A DNA stretch of 64,000 nt, from positions 34,953,559-35,017,558 of the forward strand of contig CM034534.1 in assembly GCA_020002185.1 (NCBI GenBank). Reading direction: 5' to 3'. The notes under the pieces are model-generated. The model was given only the letters and a program-made list of their open reading frames with translations, was not told where the DNA came from and did no database searches. The position numbers were made by a program, and so were the translations under genes. This stretch comes from Paraescarpia echinospica. Taxonomy: Eukaryota > Annelida > Polychaeta > Sabellida > Siboglinidae. Shown here one piece after another: positions 62,623 to 62,964 of this stretch (position 1 is the first letter of the stretch; every line of letters starts with the position of its first letter).

Positions 62623-62964
62623 GTGTGTGCCTGTGTGTGCCTGTGTGTGTGCGTGCATCTGTGCGTGCGTGCATGTGTGTGTGTGCATGCATGTATATGT
62701 GGGGGTAGCAATAGGGTACCAATGTGTACATGTGGAAGAGTCCATACCAATGTGTACATGTACATGTAGAAGAGTCCACTAGCTGAACAAGGGAGAGACA
62801 GATGTGGAAGGGTCTACAGTGTGTGTGGGGGTGGGACGTACTTGAAGGTGATGTTGAAGCCACTCATGTTGTATGCAGCATCGCTGTAGAAATGTAGGTA
62901 GGCTGAGCCAGACTGAGCTGTGATCTCAGGCAGAGACTCTCCTCTCCTGAACACCATGAGACCA
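21274..62964 (-). CDS. ATRN: Attractin (ATRN/ATRNL1 family), 25 exons, 5' end outside window
   Basis: This is the complete spliced extent of the visible coding sequence: 25 exons, 3220 nt, about 1073 codons, all with GT-AG sites and matching phases. Attractins are single-pass membrane proteins. In vertebrates they act with melanocortin receptor signalling, myelin maintenance and MGRN1-type ubiquitination. The order here is CUB end, EGF, kelch propeller (six exons), Cys-rich PSI-like modules, CMWCS PSI module, CGWC module, laminin-type EGF modules, membrane-proximal DYQFTF...FFVYV domain, FSQF...FFITFFS plus transmembrane helix, and a cytoplasmic tail with EPPDL and PVALEP...KAA...SLLIRMP motifs ending in NCV. 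No C-type lectin domain is seen between 51173 and 50141. The introns contain nearly all of the minisatellites and transposons from 21 to 64 kb. Confidence 0.93.
21990..22255. mobile_element. GACCA-repeat foldback MITE, copy 1
   Basis: A (gacca)n tract at about 22006-22048 is followed by a palindrome: 'tcacgtaaacttgaaa' (about 22117) and 'caagtttacgtgatta' (about 22187) are inverted, as are 'ctgcgctatac...aagctgg' and 'ccagctt...gtatag'. The 5' end reads 'actagcacttttcac'. A second copy sits at about 60985-61640. Its right end overlaps the intron next to exon 22320-22470. Confidence 0.7.
22320..22470 (-). CDS. ATRN: Attractin exon: cytoplasmic PVALEP/KAAxLS motif
   Basis: Acceptor 'atatttccag', donor 'G|gtgcgt', phase 0 to 1. 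Encodes PNKPSPVALEPIMNRKAAAL, SLLIRMPTGDDDYTPPGVSG and LCIGTALVTLG. The PxPxALEP...NKAAxLSxxxRxP...PPxxSGL pattern is the most conserved part of the attractin cytoplasmic tail. Confidence 0.9.
22490..22680. repeat. Purine-rich (gggagaga)n tract
   Basis: A degenerate (ggggagagaga)n tract immediately upstream of the 22320-22470 exon in gene orientation. On the coding strand it is pyrimidine-rich (C and T) close to the acceptor. Confidence 0.8.
23002..23130 (-). CDS. ATRN: Attractin exon: juxtamembrane cytoplasmic tail
   Basis: Acceptor 'tgttgtgacag', donor 'agg|gtaata', phase 0 to 0. Encodes RRKLMLKQRAKRPVETCVVD, ATSPYCSLIETEPPDLLAPH and RHR. The RRxxLL, RP and E-x-EPPDL features align with the juxtamembrane tail of vertebrate attractin. 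The acceptor is adjoined by a 2.5-kb array whose unit includes a copy of this splice site. Confidence 0.85.
23134..25658. repeat. Minisatellite at attractin 3' splice site, 38-bp unit, about 66 copies
   Basis: The unit on the + strand contains 'caccatgagttaaggtcttc' and 'cctgtcatgatacaaaca'. On the gene strand each unit reads '...gtatcatgacag|ggaagacc', a copy of the acceptor 'gttgtgacag' that immediately precedes exon 23002-23130. Variants (catgatac, cacgacac, cacaacac) occur in runs. The copies nearest the exon use 'cagaccataag' and the distal ones 'cacaccatgag'. Confidence 0.95.
25660..26330. other. Intron, nothing recognised
   Basis: AT-rich attractin intron with no recognised element. 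Confidence 0.5.
26333..26995. repeat. Minisatellite, 34-bp (or 37-bp) unit, about 19 copies
   Basis: Tandem units contain 'tatatcaggcgtccttatac'. Some copies carry an extra 3 bases ('attattac' instead of 'atcac/attac'). Long open frames over this array are an effect of the repeat and not genes. The array is intronic and about 230 bp from the nearest exon. Confidence 0.95.
27224..27302 (-). CDS. ATRN: Attractin exon: transmembrane helix
   Basis: Acceptor 'tctgtcctcag', donor 'cag|gtatca'. Encodes (S)CFLSLLVLALTFWKLKQK then YDSYQREQ. This is a hydrophobic span followed by a basic stop-transfer segment, matching the SCFLSLLL...WKxKQ membrane segment of attractins. Confidence 0.92.
28184..28242 (-). 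CDS. ATRN: Attractin exon: membrane entry segment
   Basis: Acceptor 'tgtttcttcag', donor 'ag|gtgagt', phase 0 to 2. Encodes ISFSQFPQVDLIHFFITFF, which matches the FSQ...FxxFFxTFFS segment just before the attractin transmembrane helix. It joins 27224-27302 through a split Ser codon. Confidence 0.9.
28385..28950. repeat. Minisatellite, 51-bp unit, about 11 copies
   Basis: The unit contains 'cactttacccacttacacat' and 'tgatactaagtgaatata'. Because 51 is a multiple of three, a + strand frame stays open through the array; it is antisense to attractin and has no other support. It ends about 140 bp from exon 28184-28242. Confidence 0.95.
29060..29300. repeat. Degenerate tandem repeat, about 30 bp
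   Basis: Loosely repeated words 'cattacaac', 'tttattc' and 'ttacaacac' recur every 25-35 bp. Old and diverged. Confidence 0.5.
29330..33294 (-). mobile_element. Academ-like DNA transposon with about 390-bp terminal inverted repeats
   Basis: The left arm 29330-29716 and right arm 32899-33294 are inverted copies with small differences, sharing for example 'tgcactaaaggt' and 'gcataatatgccagag'. The ends are TAGTCC...GGACTA, flanked by ATT on both sides (29327-29329, 33295-33297), a candidate 3-bp target duplication. The interior encodes, on the minus strand, a broken protein with an XPG/FEN-like nuclease fold. An XPG nuclease and 3-4 bp target duplications are features of Academ transposons, so that superfamily is the best fit, but no match was computed. 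It sits in the attractin intron between 28242 and 33365. Confidence 0.7.
29826..32930 (-). pseudogene. Transposon protein with XPG/FEN-like nuclease domain, broken
   Basis: Read from 32930 downwards, the segments are RTIADRVHQKPFKTAVLEIC and LSDLHAADARYHYDC (to 32534); GMKPSDPDTMLTAMLEAERL (32394-32176); LGGMHFIMNFIGCIGALMAD (32194-31847); FFAAHHPNYAYYGLYYLRSI (31812-31351); VIIDGSAIFWVVHWPTQDK with FDRYVDYSIKG (31350-30709); and NTQEEADVIINH, VILDDTDVFVLLIHFY, ALSGCDTVAQYCGIGKAKT (to 29826). Asp of DGSA, the EEAD pair, DDTD and GCD followed by a helix-hairpin-like segment mimic the metal-binding residues of FEN1/XPG. The C-terminus is Cys-rich (CTCNNCRSSKWSC). In-frame stops (for example at 31351) and several frameshifts make it non-functional. 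It uses no attractin reading frame. Confidence 0.75.
33365..33516 (-). CDS. ATRN: Attractin exon: membrane-proximal extracellular domain
   Basis: Acceptor 'catggtttcag', donor 'cag|gtaagt', phase 1 to 0. Encodes (S)RLSSETYIQTGFKCHYLSTK, FSHKLYAFGEDTNTTFFVYV and YDFDTPFLLQ. The NxTFFVYVxxFxxPxxxQ motif aligns with the stretch just before the membrane segment in vertebrate attractin. Confidence 0.9.
33517..33665. repeat. Three-copy duplication of the 3' splice site and exon start
   Basis: Units of about 57 bp on the gene strand repeat '...catggtttcag|cccggttg' plus the following 40 bases of exon 33365-33516. The two upstream copies (acceptors at about 33581/33582 and about 33641/33642) have diverged, for example 'cccagttgccatcagagact'. 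This is a small, older example of junction duplication. Confidence 0.85.
33690..34785. repeat. Minisatellite, 40-bp unit, part 1 (5' splice-site array of exon 39470-39539)
   Basis: About 27 copies of a unit containing 'gatataagatatcctactca' plus 'caagatacgactgtgatgtt'. On the gene strand this reads atatcaacatcacagtcgtatctt|gtgagtag, a copy of the end of exon 39470-39539 with its donor. Parts 2 and 3 lie at 36556-37165 and 39006-39480; the three were one array before two transposons inserted. Confidence 0.95.
34797..36555 (-). mobile_element. CR1-like LINE, 5'-truncated, inserted in the minisatellite
   Basis: A minus-strand LINE. Its 3' end has a short hairpin ('gccacccagagaattaactc' and complement at about 34808-34835) followed by short direct repeats of 'aacaagattttt' type, as in CR1 elements, which end in a hairpin and short tandem repeats and not poly(A). 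It interrupts the 40-bp array. Confidence 0.85.
34884..36513 (-). pseudogene. CR1-like reverse transcriptase, one stop and one frameshift
   Basis: The frame 36513-36223 encodes MAEDLNEYFSSVFAREDISS and the helix DNNSPGMDGIPPKLL. After an in-frame TAG at about 36223 the same frame continues as NIIPLFKKGSRNKSENYRPV. A frameshift in a T-run near 36010 leads to the main frame 36008-34884. That frame has IVYLDFQKAFDKVPH (catalytic Asp), [30 protein letters not shown] (FADD) and the C-terminal thumb. No endonuclease domain is present (5' truncation). Only two lesions suggest a fairly young insertion. Confidence 0.9.
36556..37165. repeat. Minisatellite, 40-bp unit, part 2
   Basis: About 15 copies containing 'gttaatataagagatcctac' and 'tcacaagatacggctgtgat' or 'tcacaatatacgattgtgat'. 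These two types alternate in a partly regular pattern, a higher-order structure. Same array as 33690-34785 and 39006-39480. Confidence 0.95.
37722..37806 (+). other. tRNA-like segment in the left arm (Pol III boxes)
   Basis: An A-box-like 'tagctcagtgggtagg' (37731-37746) and a B-box 'ggttcaatcct' (37789-37799, consensus GGTTCRANNCC) are spaced as in a tRNA gene. The T-arm and acceptor stems pair poorly, so it is a tRNA-derived or tRNA-like remnant and not a working tRNA. Confidence 0.55.
38278..38362 (-). other. tRNA-like segment in the right arm (inverted copy)
   Basis: The inverted counterpart of 37722-37806. On the minus strand it has B-box 'ggttcaatccc' and an A-box-like 'tatctcattgggtagg'. 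The B-box is closer to consensus than in the left arm. Confidence 0.55.
39006..39480. repeat. Minisatellite, 40-bp unit, part 3, reaching the exon donor
   Basis: About 12 copies, mostly 'gttaatataagagatcctac' plus 'tcacaatatacgattgtgat'. The last unit is the real 3' end and donor of exon 39470-39539, whose final bases and 'gtgagtag' are the template of the unit. Confidence 0.95.
39470..39539 (-). CDS. ATRN: Attractin exon: membrane-proximal segment with the duplicated donor
   Basis: Acceptor 'attttacag', donor 't|gtgagt', phase 0 to 1. Encodes NDHDVDFTVNCSGHAYINVT then VVS. It corresponds to the DxDxFINxSxNxNxNIT region of attractin. Its last 25 bases plus the donor are repeated about 54 times downstream. 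Confidence 0.85.
39545..39980. other. Intron, nothing recognised
   Basis: AT-rich attractin intron without recognised elements. Confidence 0.5.
39988..40082 (-). CDS. ATRN: Attractin exon: DYQFTF membrane-proximal domain
   Basis: Acceptor 'cactttgtacag', donor 'aag|gtcagt', phase 1 to 0. Encodes (Y)ELVTDYQFTFNLSKEEDTHY then THINFMNTPVK. The DYQFTFxLSxEDDxxYTxINFxxTP pattern is a strong attractin signature. Confidence 0.93.
40083..40740. repeat. Minisatellite adjoining an attractin acceptor, about 61-bp unit, about 11 copies
   Basis: The unit contains 'taagtgacatcaagtaccgt' and 'tgtaatgggtagtggagaat'. The array starts next to exon 39988-40082. The word 'gtacttgatgtcact' (gene strand) is shared between the real polypyrimidine/acceptor region and every unit, but the AG itself is not clearly repeated. 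Shorter units missing 'atgggtagtgga' recur. Confidence 0.95.
41095..42293. mobile_element. TA-flanked Tigger/pogo-like non-autonomous element, 1.2 kb
   Basis: The ends TA|CAGTCGCGCCTCGTTATAAC and, inverted, TA|CAGTCACGCCCTATTATAAC match well, with TA duplicated at 41093-41094 and 42294-42295. The subterminal words 'cgcgttataa' and 'ggggtccacga' occur at both ends. The CAG(T/G)CxxxCCTCGTTxTA start resembles Tigger/pogo (Tc1/mariner superfamily). No transposase frame is visible. Confidence 0.8.
42321..42370 (-). CDS. ATRN: Attractin exon: end of laminin-type EGF module
   Basis: Acceptor 'ttttctag', donor 't|gtaagt', phase 2 to 1. Encodes CEEKYYGNPEDGGTCY. The YxGNPxxGGTCYY pattern is the terminal loop of an attractin laminin-type EGF domain. 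Confidence 0.88.
42375..43280. other. Intron, nothing recognised
   Basis: Attractin intron. A short frame at 42997-43386 overlaps the next exon only on the opposite strand and is not supported. Confidence 0.5.
43287..43380 (-). CDS. ATRN: Attractin exon: laminin-type EGF module
   Basis: Acceptor 'tgtgttacag', donor 'at|gtgagt', phase 1 to 2. Encodes ACDCGDQADTCNRLTGTCYC then HTRGVFGKHCD. The Cys spacing and the TGxCxCxTxGxxGxxC pattern match laminin-EGF modules of attractin. Confidence 0.9.
43480..44206 (+). mobile_element. Short non-autonomous element sharing its 3' end with the tyrosine-recombinase retroelement
   Basis: It begins with a hairpin (43482-43555: 'acggcacag' ... 'ctgtgccgt', inner 'gctgattgg/ccaatcagc' and 'cacaggg/ccctgtg'). 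It ends with an 87-nt hairpin-bounded module (44007-44093) plus 'aataaacgtcat...catttggcctttt...gtgttg'. The same module ends the element at 48276. It is flanked by a 27-bp direct repeat (43453-43479 and 44207-44233), a candidate long target duplication. No ORF. Confidence 0.65.
44007..44093 (+). other. Conserved hairpin module, copy A
   Basis: 'aaatgtgggctc' at the left pairs with 'gagtccacattt' at the right (11 of 12). The inner part 'caggagactagcatgggctc' is nearly identical to copy B at 48114-48198. It would fold as a long RNA or DNA hairpin near the 3' end of the element. Confidence 0.7.
44573..44638 (-). CDS. ATRN: Attractin exon: laminin-type EGF, C-terminal half
   Basis: Acceptor 'ccatttacag', donor 'g|gtgagt', phase 1 to 1. 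Encodes GPQCQYCKDGYWGTATNGGN then CT. The CxxCxxGYxGxxxNGGxC pattern matches the attractin laminin-EGF segment. Confidence 0.9.
44800..45010. repeat. Degenerate tandem repeat, about 30 bp
   Basis: Repeated 'gtttatttagtatgaa' words with substitutions. Intronic. Confidence 0.7.
45210..45284 (-). CDS. ATRN: Attractin exon: laminin-type EGF, start (CQCNGH)
   Basis: Acceptor 'tgtgtttcag', donor 'g|gttggt', phase 1 to 1. Encodes LCQCNGHSMCRPGTDQCDAC then SPLVT. CQCNGHSxC is the start of the laminin-EGF region in attractin. The acceptor and first exon bases are repeated in the adjoining array. Confidence 0.9.
45262..45655. repeat. Minisatellite at 3' splice site, about 40-bp unit, about 10 copies
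   Basis: On the gene strand the unit is 'tgtgttgtgttycag|tgtg' plus 'tcagtgtaacrgacat', a copy of the acceptor and first ~25 bases of exon 45210-45284. Most copies keep the CAG acceptor and the frame CQCN. Some are shortened ('ctgacacactgacacac', 'ctgacacacaacac'). Confidence 0.92.
45998..46959 (+). CDS. DIRS-like RT-RNase H protein (5' incomplete)
   Basis: The coherent reading starts near 45998 (FSTALEW...), before the first Met at 46042. The RT active site is VIDDFLLLASS, with Asp-Asp in place of YxDD, as in DIRS elements. Next come PFLGIILDT, a connection region, and an RNase H domain: LRLYTDAEW (first Asp), VLELYPIVAAV (catalytic Glu), FFTNNEALVPVINN (Asp replaced by Asn at the usual TDN site) and ARHIPGRFNTLADKLSR (the IPGxxNxxAD motif). 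The frame ends at 46959, overlapping the recombinase frame by 76 bp. The missing upstream RT motifs and the altered RNase H residue suggest an inactive copy. Confidence 0.85.
46884..47834 (+). CDS. Tyrosine recombinase of DIRS-like element
   Basis: A 316-codon frame. The N-terminal core-binding part includes APSSRLHYERAWKKLVAFHE, MLLFIAHLHATGAAPASI and VSTVSAIAYFHKINGFADP. The catalytic domain has Arg in YLRIGEM, His-x-x-Arg in KGHSFRIGAATAAA, Trp in AAGKWTSDAFKKYIRIA and the nucleophile Tyr near the end. This R-HxxR-(W)-Y set is complete. The enzyme would integrate a circular DNA intermediate without target duplication. The frame is intact, unlike the RT upstream. Confidence 0.88.
   Translation: MGECQPSGRAPQCVPSRLRQSFSRLMEASLAPSSRLHYERAWKKLVAFHESLFLTTCMPVSIPMMLLFIAHLHATGAAPASIVSTVSAIAYFHKINGFADPSNCFLVAKLLAGARNLGSVPDVRLPVTIPVLARWIQALPTVFSSHYKCLVLRAMMVRAFKAYLRIGEMVPRARKMVHGCLQVGDVLLSGELIMLSFRRFKHSARQGPQSLQVRGECIHGSAIHPAAFLREFQQARGALPGLLFAHPDGSPMLRREFDGFLKKLLVFCGYETSAFKGHSFRIGAATAAALRGESDAQIRAAGKWTSDAFKKYIRIA
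48114..48198 (+). other. Conserved hairpin module, copy B
   Basis: Perfect 12-bp inverted ends 'aaatgtgggctc' and 'gagcccacattt'. The interior 'caggagactagcatgggctc' matches copy A at 44007-44093. It lies in the 3' non-coding part of the DIRS-like element, followed by 'aataaacgtcattcatttgg'. Confidence 0.75.
48709..48906 (-). CDS. ATRN: Attractin exon: CGWC cysteine module
   Basis: Acceptor 'cattttcag', donor 'c|gtaagt', phase 1 to 1. Encodes ATRCSEMRTCHECKMAPSCG, WCNEASNTGVGVCMTGGATG and a tail ending SERWFFTHCP. The pattern CxxCxxxPxCGWCxxxSNTGxGxC ... W-x-F-x-HCP matches the PSI-like module preceding the laminin-EGF region in attractin. Confidence 0.93.
49205..49560. repeat. Interspersed repeat with (tta)n end, AT-rich
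   Basis: 'tttattattattattattac' is followed by 'tagaatttctatagcgccatatctac' (split here: tagaatttctatagc, gccatatctac) and 'cagcccgttcataggcac'. This looks like the 3' end of a LINE- or SINE-like insertion in reverse orientation; the family is not identified. AT-rich sequence follows. Confidence 0.5.
49944..50141 (-). CDS. ATRN: Attractin exon: PSI module with CMWCS
   Basis: Acceptor 'ctgtctttcag', donor 'g|gtatgt', phase 1 to 1. Encodes MKSQSDSEKLSKCPAPCNTH, TTCENCTSATCMWCSNERRC and VESNSYVVSFLYGQCMEWTT. The CMWCSNxxxCVxSNxYVxSFxxGQCMEW block is near-invariant in attractins. In vertebrates the C-type lectin domain precedes this module; here the preceding exon is the 51173-51311 PSI-like exon. 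Confidence 0.95.
50145..50458. repeat. Polypyrimidine minisatellite (gene strand) at an acceptor, 17-34 bp unit
   Basis: On the + strand the units are 'gagacagacagagacat' and 'gagacagaccgagacat'. On the gene strand this is a TCTGTCT-rich tract leading directly into 'tctgtctttcag', the acceptor of exon 49944-50141. It has the composition of a greatly expanded polypyrimidine tract. Confidence 0.92.
50480..50745. repeat. AT-rich tandem repeat, about 36 bp
   Basis: About 7 copies of 'ttttataatatagaaactat' with 'atcgattc'. Intronic. Confidence 0.85.
50755..51180. repeat. Minisatellite of microexon-like units at a 5' splice site, 50-bp unit, about 9 copies
   Basis: Period of exactly 50 bp. On the gene strand each unit reads 'ttgttctactcag', then 21 bases ending in 'tgtcacctcagaa', then 'gtgagtgcac'. 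That is a pyrimidine tract, an AG acceptor, a 21-nt phase 1-1 unit encoding DKCHLRS-type residues, and a GTGAGT donor. The template is the 3' end and donor of exon 51173-51311. Some units have lost the AG (for example near 50890-50900, 'gaccgagaag'). Confidence 0.95.
51173..51311 (-). CDS. ATRN: Attractin exon: PSI-like cysteine module
   Basis: Acceptor 'cacatttcag', donor 'a|gtgagt', phase 0 to 1. Encodes KTMTVLGCHNNFTKTSSVCP, TLHNCHACRSNDACLWSPSD and KKCHLR(S). It matches the C-x(n)-SCxxCxxxxxCxWxxxxxxC module just before the lectin domain of vertebrate attractin. Its end is the template of the 50-bp array. Confidence 0.9.
51701..51819 (-). CDS. ATRN: Attractin exon: CVWC cysteine module
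   Basis: Acceptor 'tttgcacag', donor 'aag|gttggt', phase 1 to 0. Encodes DPKRGCEELPTKTCPSCVAN then SLRCVWCDGQCSHGYCSNAK. Six closely spaced Cys with CVWC/CHWC spacing match the second PSI-like module of attractin. Confidence 0.9.
52065..52350. repeat. Dispersed repeat copy 2
   Basis: Shares 'caaagcgctttac', 'cagacctgttca', 'tatccaccactgtctatagc' and 'ggtactcattta' with copy 3 (52650-52860), and weaker words with copy 1 (180-440). Intronic. Confidence 0.65.
52454..52624 (-). CDS. ATRN: Attractin exon: PSI module (CAW) after the kelch propeller
   Basis: Acceptor 'ctgatgcag', donor 'g|gtacga', phase 1 to 1. Encodes GNCKYFKSRLSCLTSRQGIR, CAWANDAHCLPLREAMESQS and KKIIDTYEAPICETSPGG. It corresponds to the C-(x)n-CLxxxxGIRCxW...QC module that follows the propeller. 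Confidence 0.9.
52650..52860. repeat. Dispersed repeat copy 3
   Basis: Good partial identity to copy 2 at 52065-52350 in the same orientation: 'tcaaagcgctttacacttta', 'tatccaccactgtctatagc', 'ccaggtactcattcat'. It begins directly upstream of exon 52454-52624 in gene orientation. Confidence 0.65.
53055..53460 (+). pseudogene. C-terminal fragment of a LINE protein
   Basis: Reads CETWTLNKNITKRINAFKNN (about 53068-53130). After stops and a shift it reads HVKRHQSLERLIKEGKVVGS, RSKGRPGRQWQKDTQEWMGV and DVWQVGRLASKHAVYRQSI to 53459. The order ETWTL, a GHVxR-like block, a G-(K/R)-R-x-RGRP-x(2)-W block and a final AxxR-x-W segment is typical of the C-terminus of RTE/L1-like retrotransposon proteins. 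It is decayed and lies in an attractin intron. Confidence 0.75.
53887..54036 (-). CDS. ATRN: Attractin exon: kelch repeat
   Basis: Acceptor 'atctttcag', donor 'g|gtgagt', phase 1 to 1. Encodes CDRWYTLDEPKLAYDVARYG, HTAVDYDNHMFVFGGFNGEL and LRDLLVYKP. RYGH-x-AV...M-FVFGGFN-x-x-LL-x-D is a kelch blade nearly identical in pattern to the last blade of vertebrate attractin. Confidence 0.95.
54045..54650. other. Intron, short degenerate repeats
   Basis: Apart from repeated 'ttacagtttgt' words at about 54370-54600, which look like a diverged edge of the next array, nothing is recognised. Confidence 0.5.
54655..55824. repeat. Minisatellite reaching a 5' splice site, 15-17 bp unit
   Basis: About 70 units of 'tgtgtcatgttacag(ag)' with longer blocks such as 'catgtaacatagtgttactc' recurring at about 55105, 55225 and 55445. 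On the gene strand it starts exactly at the donor 'a|gtgtgtaacac' of exon 55825-55979 and repeats gtaacatgacac. Confidence 0.95.
55825..55979 (-). CDS. ATRN: Attractin exon: kelch repeat
   Basis: Acceptor 'tcactgaacag', donor 'a|gtgtgt', phase 2 to 1. Encodes KILRSSGEFKYLHSAVIQNG, LMLVFGGNTHNDTMTSHGAT and CYSINFFAYDI. FxYLHxAVIxxGxMLVFGGNTHNDTxxSHGAxC is a hallmark attractin kelch blade. Confidence 0.95.
56020..56970. other. Intron, nothing recognised
   Basis: Ordinary AT-rich attractin intron. Confidence 0.5.
56981..57040. repeat. Triplicated 5' splice site, 20-bp unit
   Basis: Three tandem 20-bp units; on the gene strand each is 'gcacatg|gtatgttaycc' plus 'ct'. The first is the real end of exon 57033-57216. 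The others place identical donors 20 and 40 nt downstream (after 57013 and 56993). Confidence 0.95.
57033..57216 (-). CDS. ATRN: Attractin exon: kelch repeat
   Basis: Acceptor 'cttgtttgtag', donor 'tg|gtatgt', phase 1 to 2. Encodes SFVWTVPATDGAIVKGGYGH, SSVYDPRTLLIYVHGGYHSA and SVTSYHLSDSLYAYNPNTRT. VxGGYGHSSVYDxRT...YVHGGY matches an attractin propeller blade. Two extra identical donors follow (see the triplication). Confidence 0.93.
57280..57560. repeat. Imperfect tandem repeat, about 70 bp
   Basis: Repeated 'ttactaccagtattggtgtc', 'tgaaaacatagtca' and 'gtattccgacatgtaaaaat' words, 2-3 copies plus fragments. Intronic. Confidence 0.75.
57570..58560. other. Intron, AT-rich, possible old insertion tail
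   Basis: Near 58040-58080, 'aataataataaataataaca' followed by 'actttattttgacactca' resembles the tail of a retroelement in reverse orientation. Nothing else is recognised. Confidence 0.4.
58569..58815 (-). CDS. ATRN: Attractin exon: kelch repeats (largest propeller exon)
   Basis: Acceptor 'ctcgttgcag', donor 'g|gtgagg', phase 0 to 1. Encodes DHLYMYGGLLGGAIITDELW, EFDLVTNEWTEIDLEIVKRA and NGHTAHVIGSVMHVIFGHST. The YMYGG...xxTxELWxFxxxxxxW, GHxAHxI and VIFGHxxxYGYxNxVQE pattern is that of attractin. Confidence 0.95.
59028..59121 (-). CDS. ATRN: Attractin exon: kelch linker (RHGHSL)
   Basis: Acceptor 'tgggatag', donor 'cgg|gtcagt', phase 2 to 0. Encodes RFNLATDTHSVIELSTDTRP then QPRHGHSLVTYR. 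The acceptor lacks a strong polypyrimidine tract. RYGHSLAxYx is the equivalent block in vertebrate attractin. Confidence 0.88.
59130..59570. other. Intron, nothing recognised
   Basis: Short AT-rich intron between two kelch exons. Confidence 0.5.
59586..59742 (-). CDS. ATRN: Attractin exon: first kelch blade
   Basis: Acceptor 'cttatttccag', donor 'ag|gtgagc', phase 1 to 2. Encodes GIDCSINATRGHWEPLGKIA, GDGQASHAAVVVGQYMWIVG and GYTFNEVLLNLTR. The ASHxAVxxGxxMWxxGGYTFN pattern matches the first attractin kelch blade after the EGF domain. Confidence 0.95.
59780..60536. repeat. Long (GT)n microsatellite with GC/AT interruptions
   Basis: About 750 bp of (tg)n interrupted by 'gcgtgg', 'gcatg' and 'ggtg' words; the longest uninterrupted runs are at about 60230-60290 and 60450-60535. 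Open frames of CVCV or HTHT type across it are artefacts. Confidence 0.97.
60530..60741. repeat. Source copy of a 210-bp segmental duplication
   Basis: The segment from 'tatataattggacataatgg' to 'gacttctgtgtagtg' is repeated almost identically at 61274-61486. This copy is in its original context, ending 12 bp before exon 60754-60935. Confidence 0.9.
60754..60935 (-). CDS. ATRN: Attractin exon: EGF domains after CUB
   Basis: Acceptor 'gtgacctacag', donor 'g|gtacat', phase 2 to 1. Encodes QGACPLDCSGHGQCLRSGRC, KCEERWKGDGCNKPICPANC and SRHGYCDHTDRQCYCEDGHT. C-x3-CSGHGxC...CxCxxxWxGxxC-x(3-4)-C-x2-NC...HGxCD is the attractin EGF pair. Confidence 0.95.
60985..61645. mobile_element. GACCA-repeat foldback MITE, copy 2, interrupted
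   Basis: (gacca)n at 61010-61066, then 'tcacgtaaacttgaaaacgt'. The inverted partner 'ttttcaaatttacgtgatta' lies at about 61494, and the right end 'ggtctggtttggtcaggcaaaaagtgcc' (here split: ggtctggtttggtcagg, caaaaagtgcc) closes it near 61642. The palindrome is split by about 320 bp (about 61167-61486) of GT repeat and duplicated intron sequence. Confidence 0.75.
61167..61486. repeat. Duplicated intron segment inserted in the MITE
   Basis: A (GT)-rich piece followed by a near-identical copy of 60530-60741 in the same orientation. It sits exactly between the two halves of the MITE palindrome. The high identity (a handful of differences) means it is recent. Confidence 0.88.
61650..62575. other. 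Intron with a short (CA)n tract
   Basis: Contains a (cacaca)-rich stretch at about 61975-62075; otherwise nothing is recognised. Confidence 0.5.
62582..62700. repeat. (GT)n microsatellite
   Basis: (tg)n with 'gcctg' and 'gcgtgcatg' interruptions. Intronic, about 140 bp from the CUB exon donor. Confidence 0.95.
62842..62964 (-). CDS. ATRN: Attractin exon: end of CUB domain
   Basis: Acceptor 'attgtgtttcag', donor 'a|gtacgt', phase 2 to 2. Encodes GLMVFRRGESLPEITAQSGS and AYLHFYSDAAYNMSGFNITF. The SGSAxLHFxSDAAYNxxGFNI pattern is diagnostic of the attractin CUB domain. It is the most 5' exon in the window; the signal peptide and CUB start lie to the right of 64000. Confidence 0.95.
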
